Part shown: positions 47,366 to 56,325 of the stretch, piece by piece
Position numbering within the stretch: position 1 is the first letter of the stretch
How the letters are laid out: each line of letters begins with the position of its first letter
The notes under the pieces: generated by a model
Seen by the model: the letters and a program-made list of their open reading frames with translations, nothing else
Database searches by the model: none
What the model was told of the DNA's origin: nothing
Program-made: the position numbers and the translations under genes
Assembly: GCA_016790635.1 (NCBI GenBank)
Contig: JAEUOR010000058.1
Coordinates: 1-62,191, forward strand
Length of the DNA stretch: 62,191 bases
DNA from: Burkholderiales bacterium
Lineage (GTDB): Bacteria; Pseudomonadota; Gammaproteobacteria; Burkholderiales; JAEUOS01
Reading direction: 5' to 3'

Positions 47366-47393
47366 ATTATAGGCATTGTTGCCTAAAAAACAA
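47366..47393 (-). promoter_or_regulatory. Promoter with perfect -10 box and an inverted repeat, upstream of the thioesterase gene
   Basis: On the minus strand a TTGTTT box (47393-47388) is followed by a 16-base spacer and TATAAT (47371-47366). The spacer carries AGGCA-ACAA-TGCCT (47384-47371), a five-base inverted repeat that would sit under RNA polymerase, so a repressor could act there. The region is AT-rich against a GC-rich background, which supports a promoter. Confidence 0.65.
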
Positions 47394-47428
47394 TCGATTA
47401 ATCTCGATCTCCCCTCTTGACAAGGCGC

Positions 47429-47453
47429 AAAAAAGGGGCCCATGAGGCCCCTT
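47429..47453 (-). terminator. Rho-independent terminator after the SDR gene
   Basis: On the minus strand AAGGGGCC (47453-47446), loop TCATG, GGCCCCTT (47440-47433), then a run of T (47434-47429). The stem begins 23 bases after the SDR stop. It separates the SDR gene from the thioesterase operon promoter downstream on the same strand. Confidence 0.85.
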
Positions 47454-47475
47454 GCCTGCCACTGATTCCGGGGAA

Positions 47476-48246
47476 TTACGTCACTGCCATGCCGTCATCG
47501 GCGGAGATTGCGGCGCCGTTGACGAACCCGCTGGCATCCGACGCCAGGAGCAGCAGGATGCCGTCAAGGTCTTCGGGTTTACCCACCCTGCGACGCGGCA
47601 GGCGTTCCATGAGTTTCTGTCCGGCCGGGGCGCGAAAGTGGGCGGAATTCATTTCGGTCTCGATGTAACCAGGCAGGATGGCGTTGACATTGATGCCGTA
47701 ACGGCCCCACTCGAGCGCCATGGCGCGCGTCATCTGCACCGTCGCCGCCTTGGACATGCAGTAGACCGCCAGTTGCGGCAGAGGCTTGATGCCGCCCACC
47801 GAGGCGATGTTGATGATGCGACCGAGGGTCTGGTGCTCGATCATGACCCGCCCTACCTGCTGGGCGACAAAGAACGCGCCCTTGGCGTTGGTCCCCATGA
47901 CCTGGTCATAGTCGGCCTCGGTCACATCGACGATGCGCGCGGTCGAGGAAACGCCTGAGTTGTTGACCAGGATGTCGATCTTTCCCAGGTCGGCCTCGAC
48001 CGCGGCGACGCAGGCGCGGATGCTCGCCGTATCGGTGACGTCGAGCGCATAGACATGCGCCTCGCCGCCTTCGGCGTCGATCTCGGCGCGCAATTCCTTG
48101 AGCCGCTCGATACGCCGCGCCGCCAGCGCGACGGTCGCCCCGGCACCTGCCAGCACCTGTGCGAAGCGCTCGCCCAGGCCGCTCGAGGCCCCCGTGACCA
48201 ACGCCACCTTGCCACTCAGATCGAAATCCACCTTCGACTCTTTCAC
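47476..48246 (-). CDS. Short-chain dehydrogenase/reductase (SDR)
   Basis: 256 residues, classical SDR. The cofactor motif is VALVTGASSGLGERFAQVLA; NNSGVSSTARIVDV carries the NNxG-like element. The active-site Ser is near RIINIASVGGIKPLPQ and the catalytic Tyr-x-x-x-Lys is YCMSK (Tyr ~164). It looks like a 3-oxoacyl or 3-hydroxyacyl-type reductase. The GTG start has a strong GGAGGCAGG site. It lies upstream of the thioesterase operon but is separated by a terminator. It is divergent from the OYE gene. Confidence 0.9.
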   Translation of the reverse strand: MKESKVDFDLSGKVALVTGASSGLGERFAQVLAGAGATVALAARRIERLKELRAEIDAEGGEAHVYALDVTDTASIRACVAAVEADLGKIDILVNNSGVSSTARIVDVTEADYDQVMGTNAKGAFFVAQQVGRVMIEHQTLGRIINIASVGGIKPLPQLAVYCMSKAATVQMTRAMALEWGRYGINVNAILPGYIETEMNSAHFRAPAGQKLMERLPRRRVGKPEDLDGILLLLASDASGFVNGAAISADDGMAVT

Positions 48247-48421
48247 TGCCGCCTGCCTCCTGGTTTGGGGTCGGCCCGCAGTGTAATCCGAGCCGGCCTC
48301 GCGCTGTCGCTCCGCGGCTCGCGGCTACAATCCCGGTGCAACGCCGCCTTGACCACACCGTCGTGACCGGTCGCCGGATCTTGAATGCGCCCGAGCCGAC
48401 TCGACCTGTCCCCTCCCCCGC

Positions 48422-49543
48422 ATGCCGCAACTTTTCAGCCCTTTCAAACTGCGCGAGCTGACGCTCGCCAATCGCGTCGTCGTCTCCCCCATGTGCCAGT
48501 ACTCCGCCGTCGAAGGCAGCGCGACCGACTGGCACATCGCCCACCTGGGATCTCTTTCGATATCCTCGGCCGGGCTTCTCATGATCGAAGCCACGGCGGT
48601 CTCCGCTGCCGGGCGCATCACCCCTGGCTGCCTGGGCCTCTATTCGGACGCCAACGAGGCCGCGCTGGCGCGCGTCCTGGCGGCGATCCGGCCGCATGCT
48701 TCCACTGCCATCGGCATGCAGATCGGACACGCCGGGCGCAAAGCTTCCAGCCAGGAACCGTGGAACGGTGGCGGGTTGATGCGCCTGGGCGAGACGCGTG
48801 CGTGGCAGCCGGTGGGACCTTCGGCGTTGCCGCAGTTGCCTGACGAACCGCCTCCCCGTGCTCTCGAATTGTCCGAGATCGAGGCGATCAAGGAAGAGTT
48901 CGTCGCCACCGCACGGCGCGCCGCGCGCCTGGGGATCGCGGCCCTGGAGATCCACGCGGCGCATGGCTACCTGCTGCATTCGTTTCTCTCGCCGATCGCC
49001 AACCAGCGCCAGGACCGCTACGGCGGCTCGCTGGAAAACCGCATGCGGCTGACGCTCGAAGTGTTCGACGCCGTGCGCGCCGCCTGGCCGGCCGAACGCC
49101 CGCTGGGCGTGCGCCTTTCATGCAGCGACTGGGTCGAAGGCGGCTGGGACATGGCGCAGTCCATCGCGTTGGCGCGCGAATTGAAGGCGCGCGGCTGCGA
49201 CTGGCTCGACTGCTCCTCCGGCGGCGTGGCGCCGGCCTTGCAAAAGATCAAGCTCGGCCCGGGTTACCAGGTGCCGTTTGCGGCCGAGATGCGCCAGGCC
49301 GTTCCCGGTCTGCCGATCATGGCCGTCGGCCTCATCACCGAACCCGCGCAGGCCGAGGCCATCATCGCCAATGGCCAGGCCGACCTGGTGGCGCTGGCGC
49401 GCGGCTTCCTCTACAACCCGCGCTGGGTGTGGCACGCCGCCGCGGCGCTGGGCGCGACCGTCACGGCACCCAGACAATATTGGCGCTCGGCGCCGCGCGA
49501 ACACGCGCAGGTGCTCGGCGACGTACGCACCGGCCAGCGCTAA
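48422..49543 (+). CDS. Old-yellow-enzyme family NADH:flavin oxidoreductase (YqjM-like)
   Basis: 373 residues. The N-terminus holds VVVSPMCQYSAVEGSATDWH with the YqjM-type redox Cys. GMQIGHAGRKASSQEPWNGG follows, then the FMN-binding His-His signature LEIHAAHGYLLHSFLSPIAN and RYGGSLENRMRLTLEVFDAV. The C-terminal GLITEPAQAEAIIANGQADL is the phosphate-binding region. It reduces activated C=C bonds. It is followed by the ETF-QO gene (43 bases), with no evidence that they share a pathway. Confidence 0.92.
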   Translation: MPQLFSPFKLRELTLANRVVVSPMCQYSAVEGSATDWHIAHLGSLSISSAGLLMIEATAVSAAGRITPGCLGLYSDANEAALARVLAAIRPHASTAIGMQIGHAGRKASSQEPWNGGGLMRLGETRAWQPVGPSALPQLPDEPPPRALELSEIEAIKEEFVATARRAARLGIAALEIHAAHGYLLHSFLSPIANQRQDRYGGSLENRMRLTLEVFDAVRAAWPAERPLGVRLSCSDWVEGGWDMAQSIALARELKARGCDWLDCSSGGVAPALQKIKLGPGYQVPFAAEMRQAVPGLPIMAVGLITEPAQAEAIIANGQADLVALARGFLYNPRWVWHAAAALGATVTAPRQYWRSAPREHAQVLGDVRTGQR

Positions 49544-49586
49544 ACGTCGAGCGCGCCGATCGAATATAACGAGACCGGAGGAGACC

Positions 49587-51230
49587 ATGACCCGCGAAGT
49601 GATGGAGTACGACGTTCTGGTCGTCGGTGGTGGCCCGGCGGGCCTGGCCGCCGCGATCCGCCTGCGCCAATTGGCCAAGGCCGCAGGCAGCGAGATATCG
49701 GTGTGCCTGATCGAGAAGGGCTCGGAAATCGGCGCGCACATCCTCTCCGGGGCAGTCATGGACCCGGTCGCCATCGATGAACTGTGGCCGACCTGGAAAG
49801 CCGACGGTGCCCCCTTGAACCAGCCGGTCAGCGAGGACCGCTTCCTGTTCCTGACCGAGGGCGGCGGATTCCAGGTGCCCAATTTCGCGCTGCCCGCGAA
49901 TTTCCAGAACCACGGCAACTACGTCATCTCGCTGGGCAACGTGTGCCGCTGGCTGGGTACCAAGGCTGAGGAACTCGGCGTCGAGATCTACCCCGGATTC
50001 GCCGGCGCCGAGGTGCTCTATGACGAGAGCGGGCGCGTGCGTGGCGTCGCCACCGGCGACATGGGCATCGGCCGCGACGGCAATCCCACCGGGAACCACC
50101 AGCCGGGGATGGAACTGGTGGCCAAGTACACGATGTTCGCGGAGGGCTGCCGCGGCCACCTCGGGCGCCAGTTGATGGACAAATACGACCTGCGCCGTGA
50201 CGTCGACCCGCAGGTCTACGGCATCGGCTTCAAGGAACTGTGGGAGGTCGATCCGGCCGTCCATGTTCCGGGCCTGGTGATTCATACCGCGGGCTGGCCG
50301 CTCGATCGCGACACATATGGCGGTTCCTACCTCTATCACCTCGACAACAACCTGGTCTCGGTCGGCTTCGTCGTCGGACTGGGCTACGAGAACCCCTACC
50401 TGTCGCCCTTCGATGAATTCCAGCGCTACAAGCAGCATCCCAAGATCCGCGCCTTCTTCGAAGGCGGCAAGCGCGTCGCCTACGGCGCCCGCGCGATCGC
50501 CGCCGGCGGCCTGCGCTCGCTGCCCAAGCTGACCTTTCCGGGCGGCGTGCTCATCGGCGACGACGCCGGCTTCCTCAACGCGGCGCGCATCAAGGGCAGC
50601 CATGCGGCGATCAAGACCGGCATGCTCGCTGCCGAAGCCGCCGCCGCGGCGCTTGCCGCCGGACGCAGCCACGACGAGTTGACGGCCTACCCCGAGTCCT
50701 TCCGCACCAGCTGGCTCTACAGCGAACTCCATCGCGCGCGCAACTTCAAGCAGTGGATGTCCAAGGGTCTCTACACCGGCACCCTCATGGTCGGCATCGA
50801 GCAAAAGCTCCTGGGTGGCAACGTGCCGTGGACGCTCAAGCACCACCATGCCGACCACGAATGCCTGAAGCCCGCGGCGCAGTTTGCGCCCATCGACTAC
50901 CCCAAGCCCGACGGCAAGATCAGCTTCGACAAGCTCTCCTCGGTGTTCATCTCCAACACCAACCACGAGGAGAACCAGCCCATCCACCTGACCCTGAAGG
51001 ACGCGTCGATACCGGTCAGTGTCAACCTCGCGCAATATGCCGGACCGGAATCGCGCTACTGCCCGGCCGGCGTCTACGAGTACGTCAAGAACGACGACGG
51101 CACCGACCGGTTGCAGATCAACGCGCAGAACTGCGTGCACTGCAAGACCTGCGACATCAAGGACCCGCGCCAGAACATCGTCTGGGTAGTGCCTGAGGGC
51201 GGCGGCGGGCCCAACTACCCGGGCATGTAG
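49587..51230 (+). CDS. Electron transfer flavoprotein-ubiquinone oxidoreductase
   Basis: 547 residues, the usual size. It passes electrons from acyl-CoA dehydrogenases via ETF to ubiquinone. The FAD motif is DVLVVGGGPAGLAAAIRLRQ. KGSEIGAHILSGAVMDPVAI and VGLGYENPYLSPFDEFQRYK are family landmarks. The 4Fe-4S ligands are Cys in SRYCPAG and in NAQNCVHCKTCDIKDP. A CCGGAGGAGACC ribosome-binding site precedes the ATG. Usefully, an AidB-like acyl-CoA dehydrogenase is encoded earlier in the window; ETF itself is not present. Confidence 0.96.
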   Translation: MTREVMEYDVLVVGGGPAGLAAAIRLRQLAKAAGSEISVCLIEKGSEIGAHILSGAVMDPVAIDELWPTWKADGAPLNQPVSEDRFLFLTEGGGFQVPNFALPANFQNHGNYVISLGNVCRWLGTKAEELGVEIYPGFAGAEVLYDESGRVRGVATGDMGIGRDGNPTGNHQPGMELVAKYTMFAEGCRGHLGRQLMDKYDLRRDVDPQVYGIGFKELWEVDPAVHVPGLVIHTAGWPLDRDTYGGSYLYHLDNNLVSVGFVVGLGYENPYLSPFDEFQRYKQHPKIRAFFEGGKRVAYGARAIAAGGLRSLPKLTFPGGVLIGDDAGFLNAARIKGSHAAIKTGMLAAEAAAAALAAGRSHDELTAYPESFRTSWLYSELHRARNFKQWMSKGLYTGTLMVGIEQKLLGGNVPWTLKHHHADHECLKPAAQFAPIDYPKPDGKISFDKLSSVFISNTNHEENQPIHLTLKDASIPVSVNLAQYAGPESRYCPAGVYEYVKNDDGTDRLQINAQNCVHCKTCDIKDPRQNIVWVVPEGGGGPNYPGM

Positions 51231-51259
51231 CCGGACCCGGCCCGGCGCGAAAGACCGGC

Positions 51260-52789
51260 ATGGACTGGGCTGCAGCACTCGCCTTCGGCTGGCAGCGCGA
51301 GAGCTCGTGGGTCGTCGCGGCAACGCTGGTCTGCGCCGCACTTCTGTGGCGCCGTGGCGGCGACACGCGCAAGGCGGCGGCCAATACGGCCCTGGTGTTC
51401 ATCGCGGCCACGCTGGCGCAGCTCTCGGCCGGCGCCATGCATGCGGCCAGCATGAGCAACGGCGCAACCGCGCTCCTGAATATCGCACTCCTGATCGCTG
51501 GCATCGCGGCGATCCGCCTGGCCGGCATGCTGGTGTTCCGCCAGGCCCTGCCCGCCTGCGGCATGAACGTGCCGCGCATCGCCGAGGACCTTACCACCTT
51601 CGTCCTGTACGCGGTGTGGATGGTCGCGCGCCTGCGCGCCACCGGCATGGACCCCGGCAGCATCCTGGCTTCGACCGCGGTCGTCACCGCAGTCATCGCT
51701 TTCGCACTGCAGGACACCCTGGGCAACATCCTGGGCGGCCTGGCGATCCAGTTCGACAACTCCATCAAGATCGGCGACTGGGTGCGCATCGACGACACCG
51801 TGGGCCGGGTGGCCGACATCCGCTGGCGCTCGACCTCGATCGAGACGCGCGACTGGGAAACCGTGGTGGTACCCAACAGTGCCCTCATGAAGGGCCGCTT
51901 TGCCGTTCTCGGCAAACGCACCGATGAGCCTCTCAAGTGGCGCCGGCACGTGCGCTTTTCGGTCGATCTGTCGGCGGCCCCGCCGCGCGTGATCCCGACC
52001 ATCGAGCAGGCGATCCGCGAGTCCGAGATCGCCCATGCCGCACGCACGCCCGAGCCCAGCTGCGTGCTGCTGGGCTTTGAGCACGGCTACGCCAACTACG
52101 ACCTGCGCTACTGGCTGACCGACCTGCGGCACGACGATCCCACCGACAGCCAGGTACGCATCCACGTCTTCACGGCCCTGCAGAGACAGGGCTGGCGCCT
52201 GGCCGTGGCCGAACACGGCGTGCGCATGACCGAAGAGACCGAGGCGCATCGCCGCACGGTCGAGGAGCGCGAACTGGCGCGCCGCATGACGGCGCTTTCG
52301 ACCATCGACCTGTTCGCCTCGCTGACCGCGCCGGAACGCCGCGCCGTCGCCTCCCACCTCACCTACTCCCCGTTCGCACAGGGCGAGATCATCACCCGTC
52401 AGGGCAATGTCGCGCACTGGCTGTACATCCTGACCGCGGGCGAAGCCGACATCGTCGTCGACAGCGAAGGGCACGAGCGGCGCTTCGTCAACACCCTGGG
52501 CGCCGGCAGCTTTTTCGGCGAGGCCGGCCTCCTGACCGGCGCCCCGCGCGCGGCGACCGTCATCGCGCGCAGCAACGTCGACTGCTACCGGCTCGACAAG
52601 GCCGGCTTCGAGGACGTGCTCAGGTCGCGGCCCTCAATGGCCGAGGAGATGTCGCGTGTCATGGCGGCGCGGCAAAGCGCGCTGGCGGCTGCCGTGCACG
52701 GCGAGGAGGGTTCGATGCCCGCCGCGCGTGCGGGCGGCGCGGCCGAGTGGCTGGCGCGCATCCGCACCTTTTTCGCCATTGGCGGCTGA
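51260..52789 (+). CDS. MscS-type mechanosensitive channel with a C-terminal cyclic-nucleotide-binding domain
   Basis: 509 residues. Four N-terminal membrane segments (to ~170), then the MscS pore and beta domain. The pore region is ASTAVVTAVIAFALQDTLGN, then IKIGDWVRIDDTVGRVADIR and RSTSIETRDWETVVVPNSAL. From ~340 a cNMP-binding domain follows, with GEIITRQGNVAHWLYILTAG and the phosphate-binding cassette GSFFGEAGLLTGAPRAATVI. This is the bCNG/MscS-cNMP architecture; such channels may be gated or modulated by cyclic nucleotides. The last ~50 residues are a basic, Ala-rich tail. It lies 13 bases before the response-regulator gene. Confidence 0.9.
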   Translation: MDWAAALAFGWQRESSWVVAATLVCAALLWRRGGDTRKAAANTALVFIAATLAQLSAGAMHAASMSNGATALLNIALLIAGIAAIRLAGMLVFRQALPACGMNVPRIAEDLTTFVLYAVWMVARLRATGMDPGSILASTAVVTAVIAFALQDTLGNILGGLAIQFDNSIKIGDWVRIDDTVGRVADIRWRSTSIETRDWETVVVPNSALMKGRFAVLGKRTDEPLKWRRHVRFSVDLSAAPPRVIPTIEQAIRESEIAHAARTPEPSCVLLGFEHGYANYDLRYWLTDLRHDDPTDSQVRIHVFTALQRQGWRLAVAEHGVRMTEETEAHRRTVEERELARRMTALSTIDLFASLTAPERRAVASHLTYSPFAQGEIITRQGNVAHWLYILTAGEADIVVDSEGHERRFVNTLGAGSFFGEAGLLTGAPRAATVIARSNVDCYRLDKAGFEDVLRSRPSMAEEMSRVMAARQSALAAAVHGEEGSMPAARAGGAAEWLARIRTFFAIGG

Positions 52790-52802
52790 GGGTGTTTTCG
52801 CG

Positions 52803-53486
52803 ATGAAGGTACTCATCGCCGAAGATCACGCCATCGTGCGCGAGGGGCTGCGGCGCGTCGTCGCCGAGCGCGCGCCCGACCTGGAAATCGCCGAAGCCGG
52901 AAGCTGTGCGCAGGCACTCGCCGCCCTGGCCGATCGCGCGATCACCTTGATACTCCTCGACCTGGGCCTGCCAGATGCAAGCGACATCGACGCCCTCGAG
53001 CGCATCCGGGCCGCGGCGCCGGATTTGCCGGTGATCGTCTTTTCGGCAGACGACGGTGCCGACCGTGTCCTGCGCTGCATCGAGGCCGGGGCACGCTGTT
53101 TCGTACCCAAGAGTGCTGACACCGAGACCTTCGGCGCCGCGCTCGGCGCGGTACTGGCCGGCGCAGTCTGGGTGCCGGAAACGACGATCGCCGCGCAGGC
53201 ACGCGACCTTGCTGCCGAGTCGGTGGCCGGGTTTCGTGCACGCATGTCCGAAGCCGTCGCGACACTCACGCCGCGCCAGCGCGAAGTGCTGCATCTGATC
53301 ATCGACGGCCTTTCCAACAAGGGCATCGGCCGGGCGCTTTCGATATCGCCTGAGACGGCCAAGATCCACGTCAGCGGCGTACTCAAGGCTCTCGGGGTGC
53401 CCAACCGCGCGCGCGCCATCGTCGCCGCCTCCGCAGCCGGGTTGCAACTGCCCGCGCGCCTCAGTCCGGCGGCATCGACGTTGTAG
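52803..53486 (+). CDS. LuxR/NarL-type response regulator
   Basis: 227 residues. The receiver domain has acidic residues E7/D8, phospho-acceptor Asp53 in LILLDLGLPD, Ser in VIVFSADD and Lys in CFVPKSAD. The C-terminal HTH is TPRQREVLHLIIDGLSNKGI then ISPETAKIHVSGVLKALGV. The ATG follows the channel gene by 13 bases. Its 3' end overlaps the convergent histidine-kinase gene by 26 bases; the kinase, despite convergent orientation, is the natural partner. Targets are unknown. Confidence 0.93.
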   Translation: MKVLIAEDHAIVREGLRRVVAERAPDLEIAEAGSCAQALAALADRAITLILLDLGLPDASDIDALERIRAAAPDLPVIVFSADDGADRVLRCIEAGARCFVPKSADTETFGAALGAVLAGAVWVPETTIAAQARDLAAESVAGFRARMSEAVATLTPRQREVLHLIIDGLSNKGIGRALSISPETAKIHVSGVLKALGVPNRARAIVAASAAGLQLPARLSPAASTL

Positions 53487-55302
53487 CGGAAGGTGCCCGC
53501 ATCAGGTCCGCGAGTACCGTCGCCAGGCGTTCCGCCGCCAGCGGCTTGGTCAGCACCTGAATGCCGGCTGCTGCAGCGCCGGGCGAATCCACGTCGCCGG
53601 TCACAAGGATTGCCGCGAGCGGCTGCGGGACGCGACTTCGGACCGAGGCGATGACCTTGAGGCCGTCTTCGTCGCCGGCCAAGCGCCAGTCGGCAATCAC
53701 GATGTCGGGGAAGCGCTCGGCGGAATCGATCGCGGCCACGGCTGCTGCGCCGTCAGGCACGGCCTCCACCCACGCGCCCAAGGCGACCAGCAGCGCAGCG
53801 GTCGCATGGCGAACCTCGGCGTCGTTGTCGACGATCAGGACCGAGAGGCCGGAGATCGAGCGCGACCCACAGTCGCCCAACGCGGACCAGCGCTGCGGAG
53901 CGGCGCTTGAAGGTGCCGCCGGCACTTCAAGGCGAAAGCAGCTGCCGCGCCCAAGCCGGCTTTTCACAGTCAGCGAACAACCGGTCAGGCGTGCGAGCCG
54001 TCGACAGATCGACAGCCCCAACCCCAGCCCGTGGGCGCGATCACGTTGCGGGTTGGAGAGCTGCACGAACTCACCGAAGATGTCTTCCTGACTATCCTCC
54101 GGGATGCCGCACCCGCTATCCCAGACCTCCAGCGCGATGTGGCCGGGTTCGCTGCCGTGCGCACGCACCCGGCGCGCTGCCAGCAGCACACCGCCCCGGT
54201 CGGTAAAGCGCAATGCATTCGACAACAGGTTGGAGAGCATGGTTTCGATGAGCGCGCGATCCACCAGGATCGACGCGGCCAGTACACGCGAACGGAACTT
54301 GAGTCCGCGCCCCGCTGCCAACGCGTCATGGCGCAGTATCAGGGGAGCGAACAATTCCTCGACGCTCACCGCCGCAGGCGCCGGGACGACGCGCCCGGCA
54401 TCCAGGCGAGTGATGTCCAGGAGGCTGTCGAAAAGCTGATCGAGCCCTCGCACCGAGCCGTACAGTCTGTCGAGAACCGCGGATGCTCGCGGTGGCAGCG
54501 TCTCGGCACGCAAGGCACCCATCAGCAGCCCGATCGCATGCACGGGCTGACGCAAGTCGTGGCTGGCAGCCGCCAGGAAACGCGTCTTTTGCGCGTTCGC
54601 CTCGGTCGCTTGCGCCAACGCCGCGGCGACACGCTGGTTCTGGCGCGTGAGCTCGCGCGCCAGCGCCTCGTTCGCAAAGCGCAGCCGGATCGCCTCGGCC
54701 ATGCCCGCCCCCAGACGCCGGCCGATGGCGATGAAGAGTGCTGCGAACACGAGCATGGCCAGTCCCATCGCCACCAGCGTGACCGAGACCTCATCGTCGA
54801 TGAAGAATCGCACGCCCATCGGCACCAGCACGACGCAGATGTAGCCGGTGAGGGCGCGATTCTGACCGGCCAACGAGTTGGGCGAGGCAGACACCAGCGC
54901 AATCAATACCCCGACGAAATAGAGGCGGTCGGCATATCCTGGCGGAAACAGGATGGCCACGGCCAGGGCCCAGGCCGCCCCGCGCAGCAACGCTGTTTGG
55001 ATGAGACGCACCTCCCACAGCGGGACCGGCATCGCATCCGGTGCCCGCCGCCATGCGCCCAGCAGGGCCAGACTCAAGCCCACGGCCGTGGCCCAGACTC
55101 CGAGCCAGATTGAAAGCACAGGCCATCCGGCATCGTCGTGCACGATGGTCAGCAGCGCCAGCGCCGCGACCGCCTGCCCACCCAGGGCGAAAGGCGTCTG
55201 GCGCATCGCGATGGCGAGCAATTCGCGTCGTACCTCGAGCGGCGTGGCTGAGCCCGGCGCAGGTTTCACGCTTGCAGTTGAATCGTTCACGGTCTCAGGC
55301 AC
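53461..55302 (-). CDS. Hybrid sensor histidine kinase (membrane sensor, HisKA, HATPase, receiver)
   Basis: 613 residues. Residues ~35-205 hold six or so membrane helices with no obvious periplasmic domain. A coiled coil follows (~210-240), then the H-box FLAAASHDLRQPVHAIGLLM with phospho-acceptor His248. The ATPase boxes are N (ETMLSNLLSNALRFTDRGGV), G1 (VWDSGCGIPEDSQEDIFGEF) and G2 (HGLGLGLSICRRLARLTG). The C-terminal receiver has VLIVDNDAEVRHA and phospho-acceptor Asp in IVIADWRLAGDED. The start is GTG. It overlaps the convergent response-regulator gene by 26 bases, and the two likely form a pair. Signal unknown. Confidence 0.94.
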   Translation of the reverse strand: MPETVNDSTASVKPAPGSATPLEVRRELLAIAMRQTPFALGGQAVAALALLTIVHDDAGWPVLSIWLGVWATAVGLSLALLGAWRRAPDAMPVPLWEVRLIQTALLRGAAWALAVAILFPPGYADRLYFVGVLIALVSASPNSLAGQNRALTGYICVVLVPMGVRFFIDDEVSVTLVAMGLAMLVFAALFIAIGRRLGAGMAEAIRLRFANEALARELTRQNQRVAAALAQATEANAQKTRFLAAASHDLRQPVHAIGLLMGALRAETLPPRASAVLDRLYGSVRGLDQLFDSLLDITRLDAGRVVPAPAAVSVEELFAPLILRHDALAAGRGLKFRSRVLAASILVDRALIETMLSNLLSNALRFTDRGGVLLAARRVRAHGSEPGHIALEVWDSGCGIPEDSQEDIFGEFVQLSNPQRDRAHGLGLGLSICRRLARLTGCSLTVKSRLGRGSCFRLEVPAAPSSAAPQRWSALGDCGSRSISGLSVLIVDNDAEVRHATAALLVALGAWVEAVPDGAAAVAAIDSAERFPDIVIADWRLAGDEDGLKVIASVRSRVPQPLAAILVTGDVDSPGAAAAGIQVLTKPLAAERLATVLADLMRAPSATTSMPPD

Positions 55303-55333
55303 GTTCGGCAGCTTAAAAGACTTCCGGCAGAGA

Positions 55334-55398
55334 GCACGGTTTACCGTGCGGCATGCGAAATGTCACGCGTTTGCGGGCCGGCTAACCCGATCGGGTTA
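55334..55398. promoter_or_regulatory. Two palindromes in the kinase/PEP-CTERM divergent region
   Basis: TAACCCGATCGGGTTA (55383-55398) is a perfect 16-base palindrome. Forty-nine bases upstream, GCACGG-TTTA-CCGTGC (55334-55349) is a second pair with a four-base loop. They lie between the divergent histidine-kinase and PEP-CTERM genes, a natural place for operators. The first is a good candidate for a dimeric regulator, possibly the neighbouring LuxR-type response regulator; no evidence links them directly. Confidence 0.5.
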
Positions 55399-55498
55399 TG
55401 GCAGCAAGCGGGGCGTGTCTCGCACACTTTCACACCTGAGCGCGGAAGTGCCGACACGGCGCACGGCGCCACTCATTCCCATCCCCAAGGAGATCGCC

Positions 55499-56266
55499 AT
55501 GCCCACTCGCCGCCTGCTTGCCTGCATAGGCTTCGCCGCCACCTTGCTCCATGGCGCGCCGACTCTCGCCATGCCGATCTCCTCGTCCTACGTCTGGACG
55601 GCGGCCTCGGGCCTGCTGCCTGACCAGGTCGACGCACGCATGGCGCTTACCGATACGGCCACCCCTGAAGCGCCGGTGTTGTCCGGCGGGGTGCTGACGA
55701 TAGCCACCTCCAGCAATCCGGAGTTTCTGTTCTATTCGCAGGGCGGCACCGACCTCGTCGTCCCGGCCACCCTGACCATCGAGGCGACCATGCGCCTGGG
55801 AGCGGGCAGCAGTTCCCAGACCGGCACGACCGCGCCGCGCAGCTACGCCTCGATCGTGTTTCTCACCGCGACCAGCGTGGGCAACGCACTGTTTTTCGGT
55901 CCGGACCGCCTGTTCCTGCTGACCGGCCCCGACAACCTGGGACCGGAAGTGATAGTCGACACCGACGACGCGTTTCACGATTACGTGATCCGCGTGAGCG
56001 GATCAACGATCGACGTGTACCAGGACAGCATCCTGGTGCTGAGCGGCAGCCAGTTCACCGGCGGCATATTCAGCGGCGTGGACGCGCGCATCGCTTTCGG
56101 CGATGGGACGCTGGCAGCGCAAGGCACGTCGTTGTGGACGCGCTTCGCGCACAACGCCTCGGCCAGTCAGGTTCCCGAGCCTGCGACCCTGTTCCTTGCC
56201 CTGGCCGCGTTATGTGGCGTTGCGGGGTCACGTGGCGCCCGCCGGCGCGCCCTGCCGCCCGGCTGA
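55499..56266 (+). CDS. PEP-CTERM sorting-domain protein
   Basis: 255 residues. A signal peptide (MPTRRLLACIGFAATLLHGA) is followed by a beta-rich domain of unknown type (e.g. ISSSYVWTAASGLLPDQVDA, IRVSGSTIDVYQDSILVLSG). The C-terminus VPEPATLFLALAALCGVAGS then RGARRR is the PEP-CTERM signal: V-P-E-P, a hydrophobic helix and a basic tail. The protein would be processed by exosortase and attached or secreted with exopolysaccharide; exosortase genes are not in this window. An AAGGAG site precedes the ATG. It is followed by the second TPS locus. Confidence 0.88.
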   Translation: MPTRRLLACIGFAATLLHGAPTLAMPISSSYVWTAASGLLPDQVDARMALTDTATPEAPVLSGGVLTIATSSNPEFLFYSQGGTDLVVPATLTIEATMRLGAGSSSQTGTTAPRSYASIVFLTATSVGNALFFGPDRLFLLTGPDNLGPEVIVDTDDAFHDYVIRVSGSTIDVYQDSILVLSGSQFTGGIFSGVDARIAFGDGTLAAQGTSLWTRFAHNASASQVPEPATLFLALAALCGVAGSRGARRRALPPG

Positions 56267-56325
56267 CCGCCGCAACTCCGGCCGGGTCGCGGCGCCCCAG
56301 CCAAGCCGTTGTTTTCTTGCGCTTA

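Noticed and set aside
49461..51341. A 626-codon open frame antisense to the ETF-ubiquinone oxidoreductase gene
   Set aside because: It is a mirror of a GC-rich coding strand. Its translation has no recognisable domain, while the plus strand encodes a complete, conserved enzyme.
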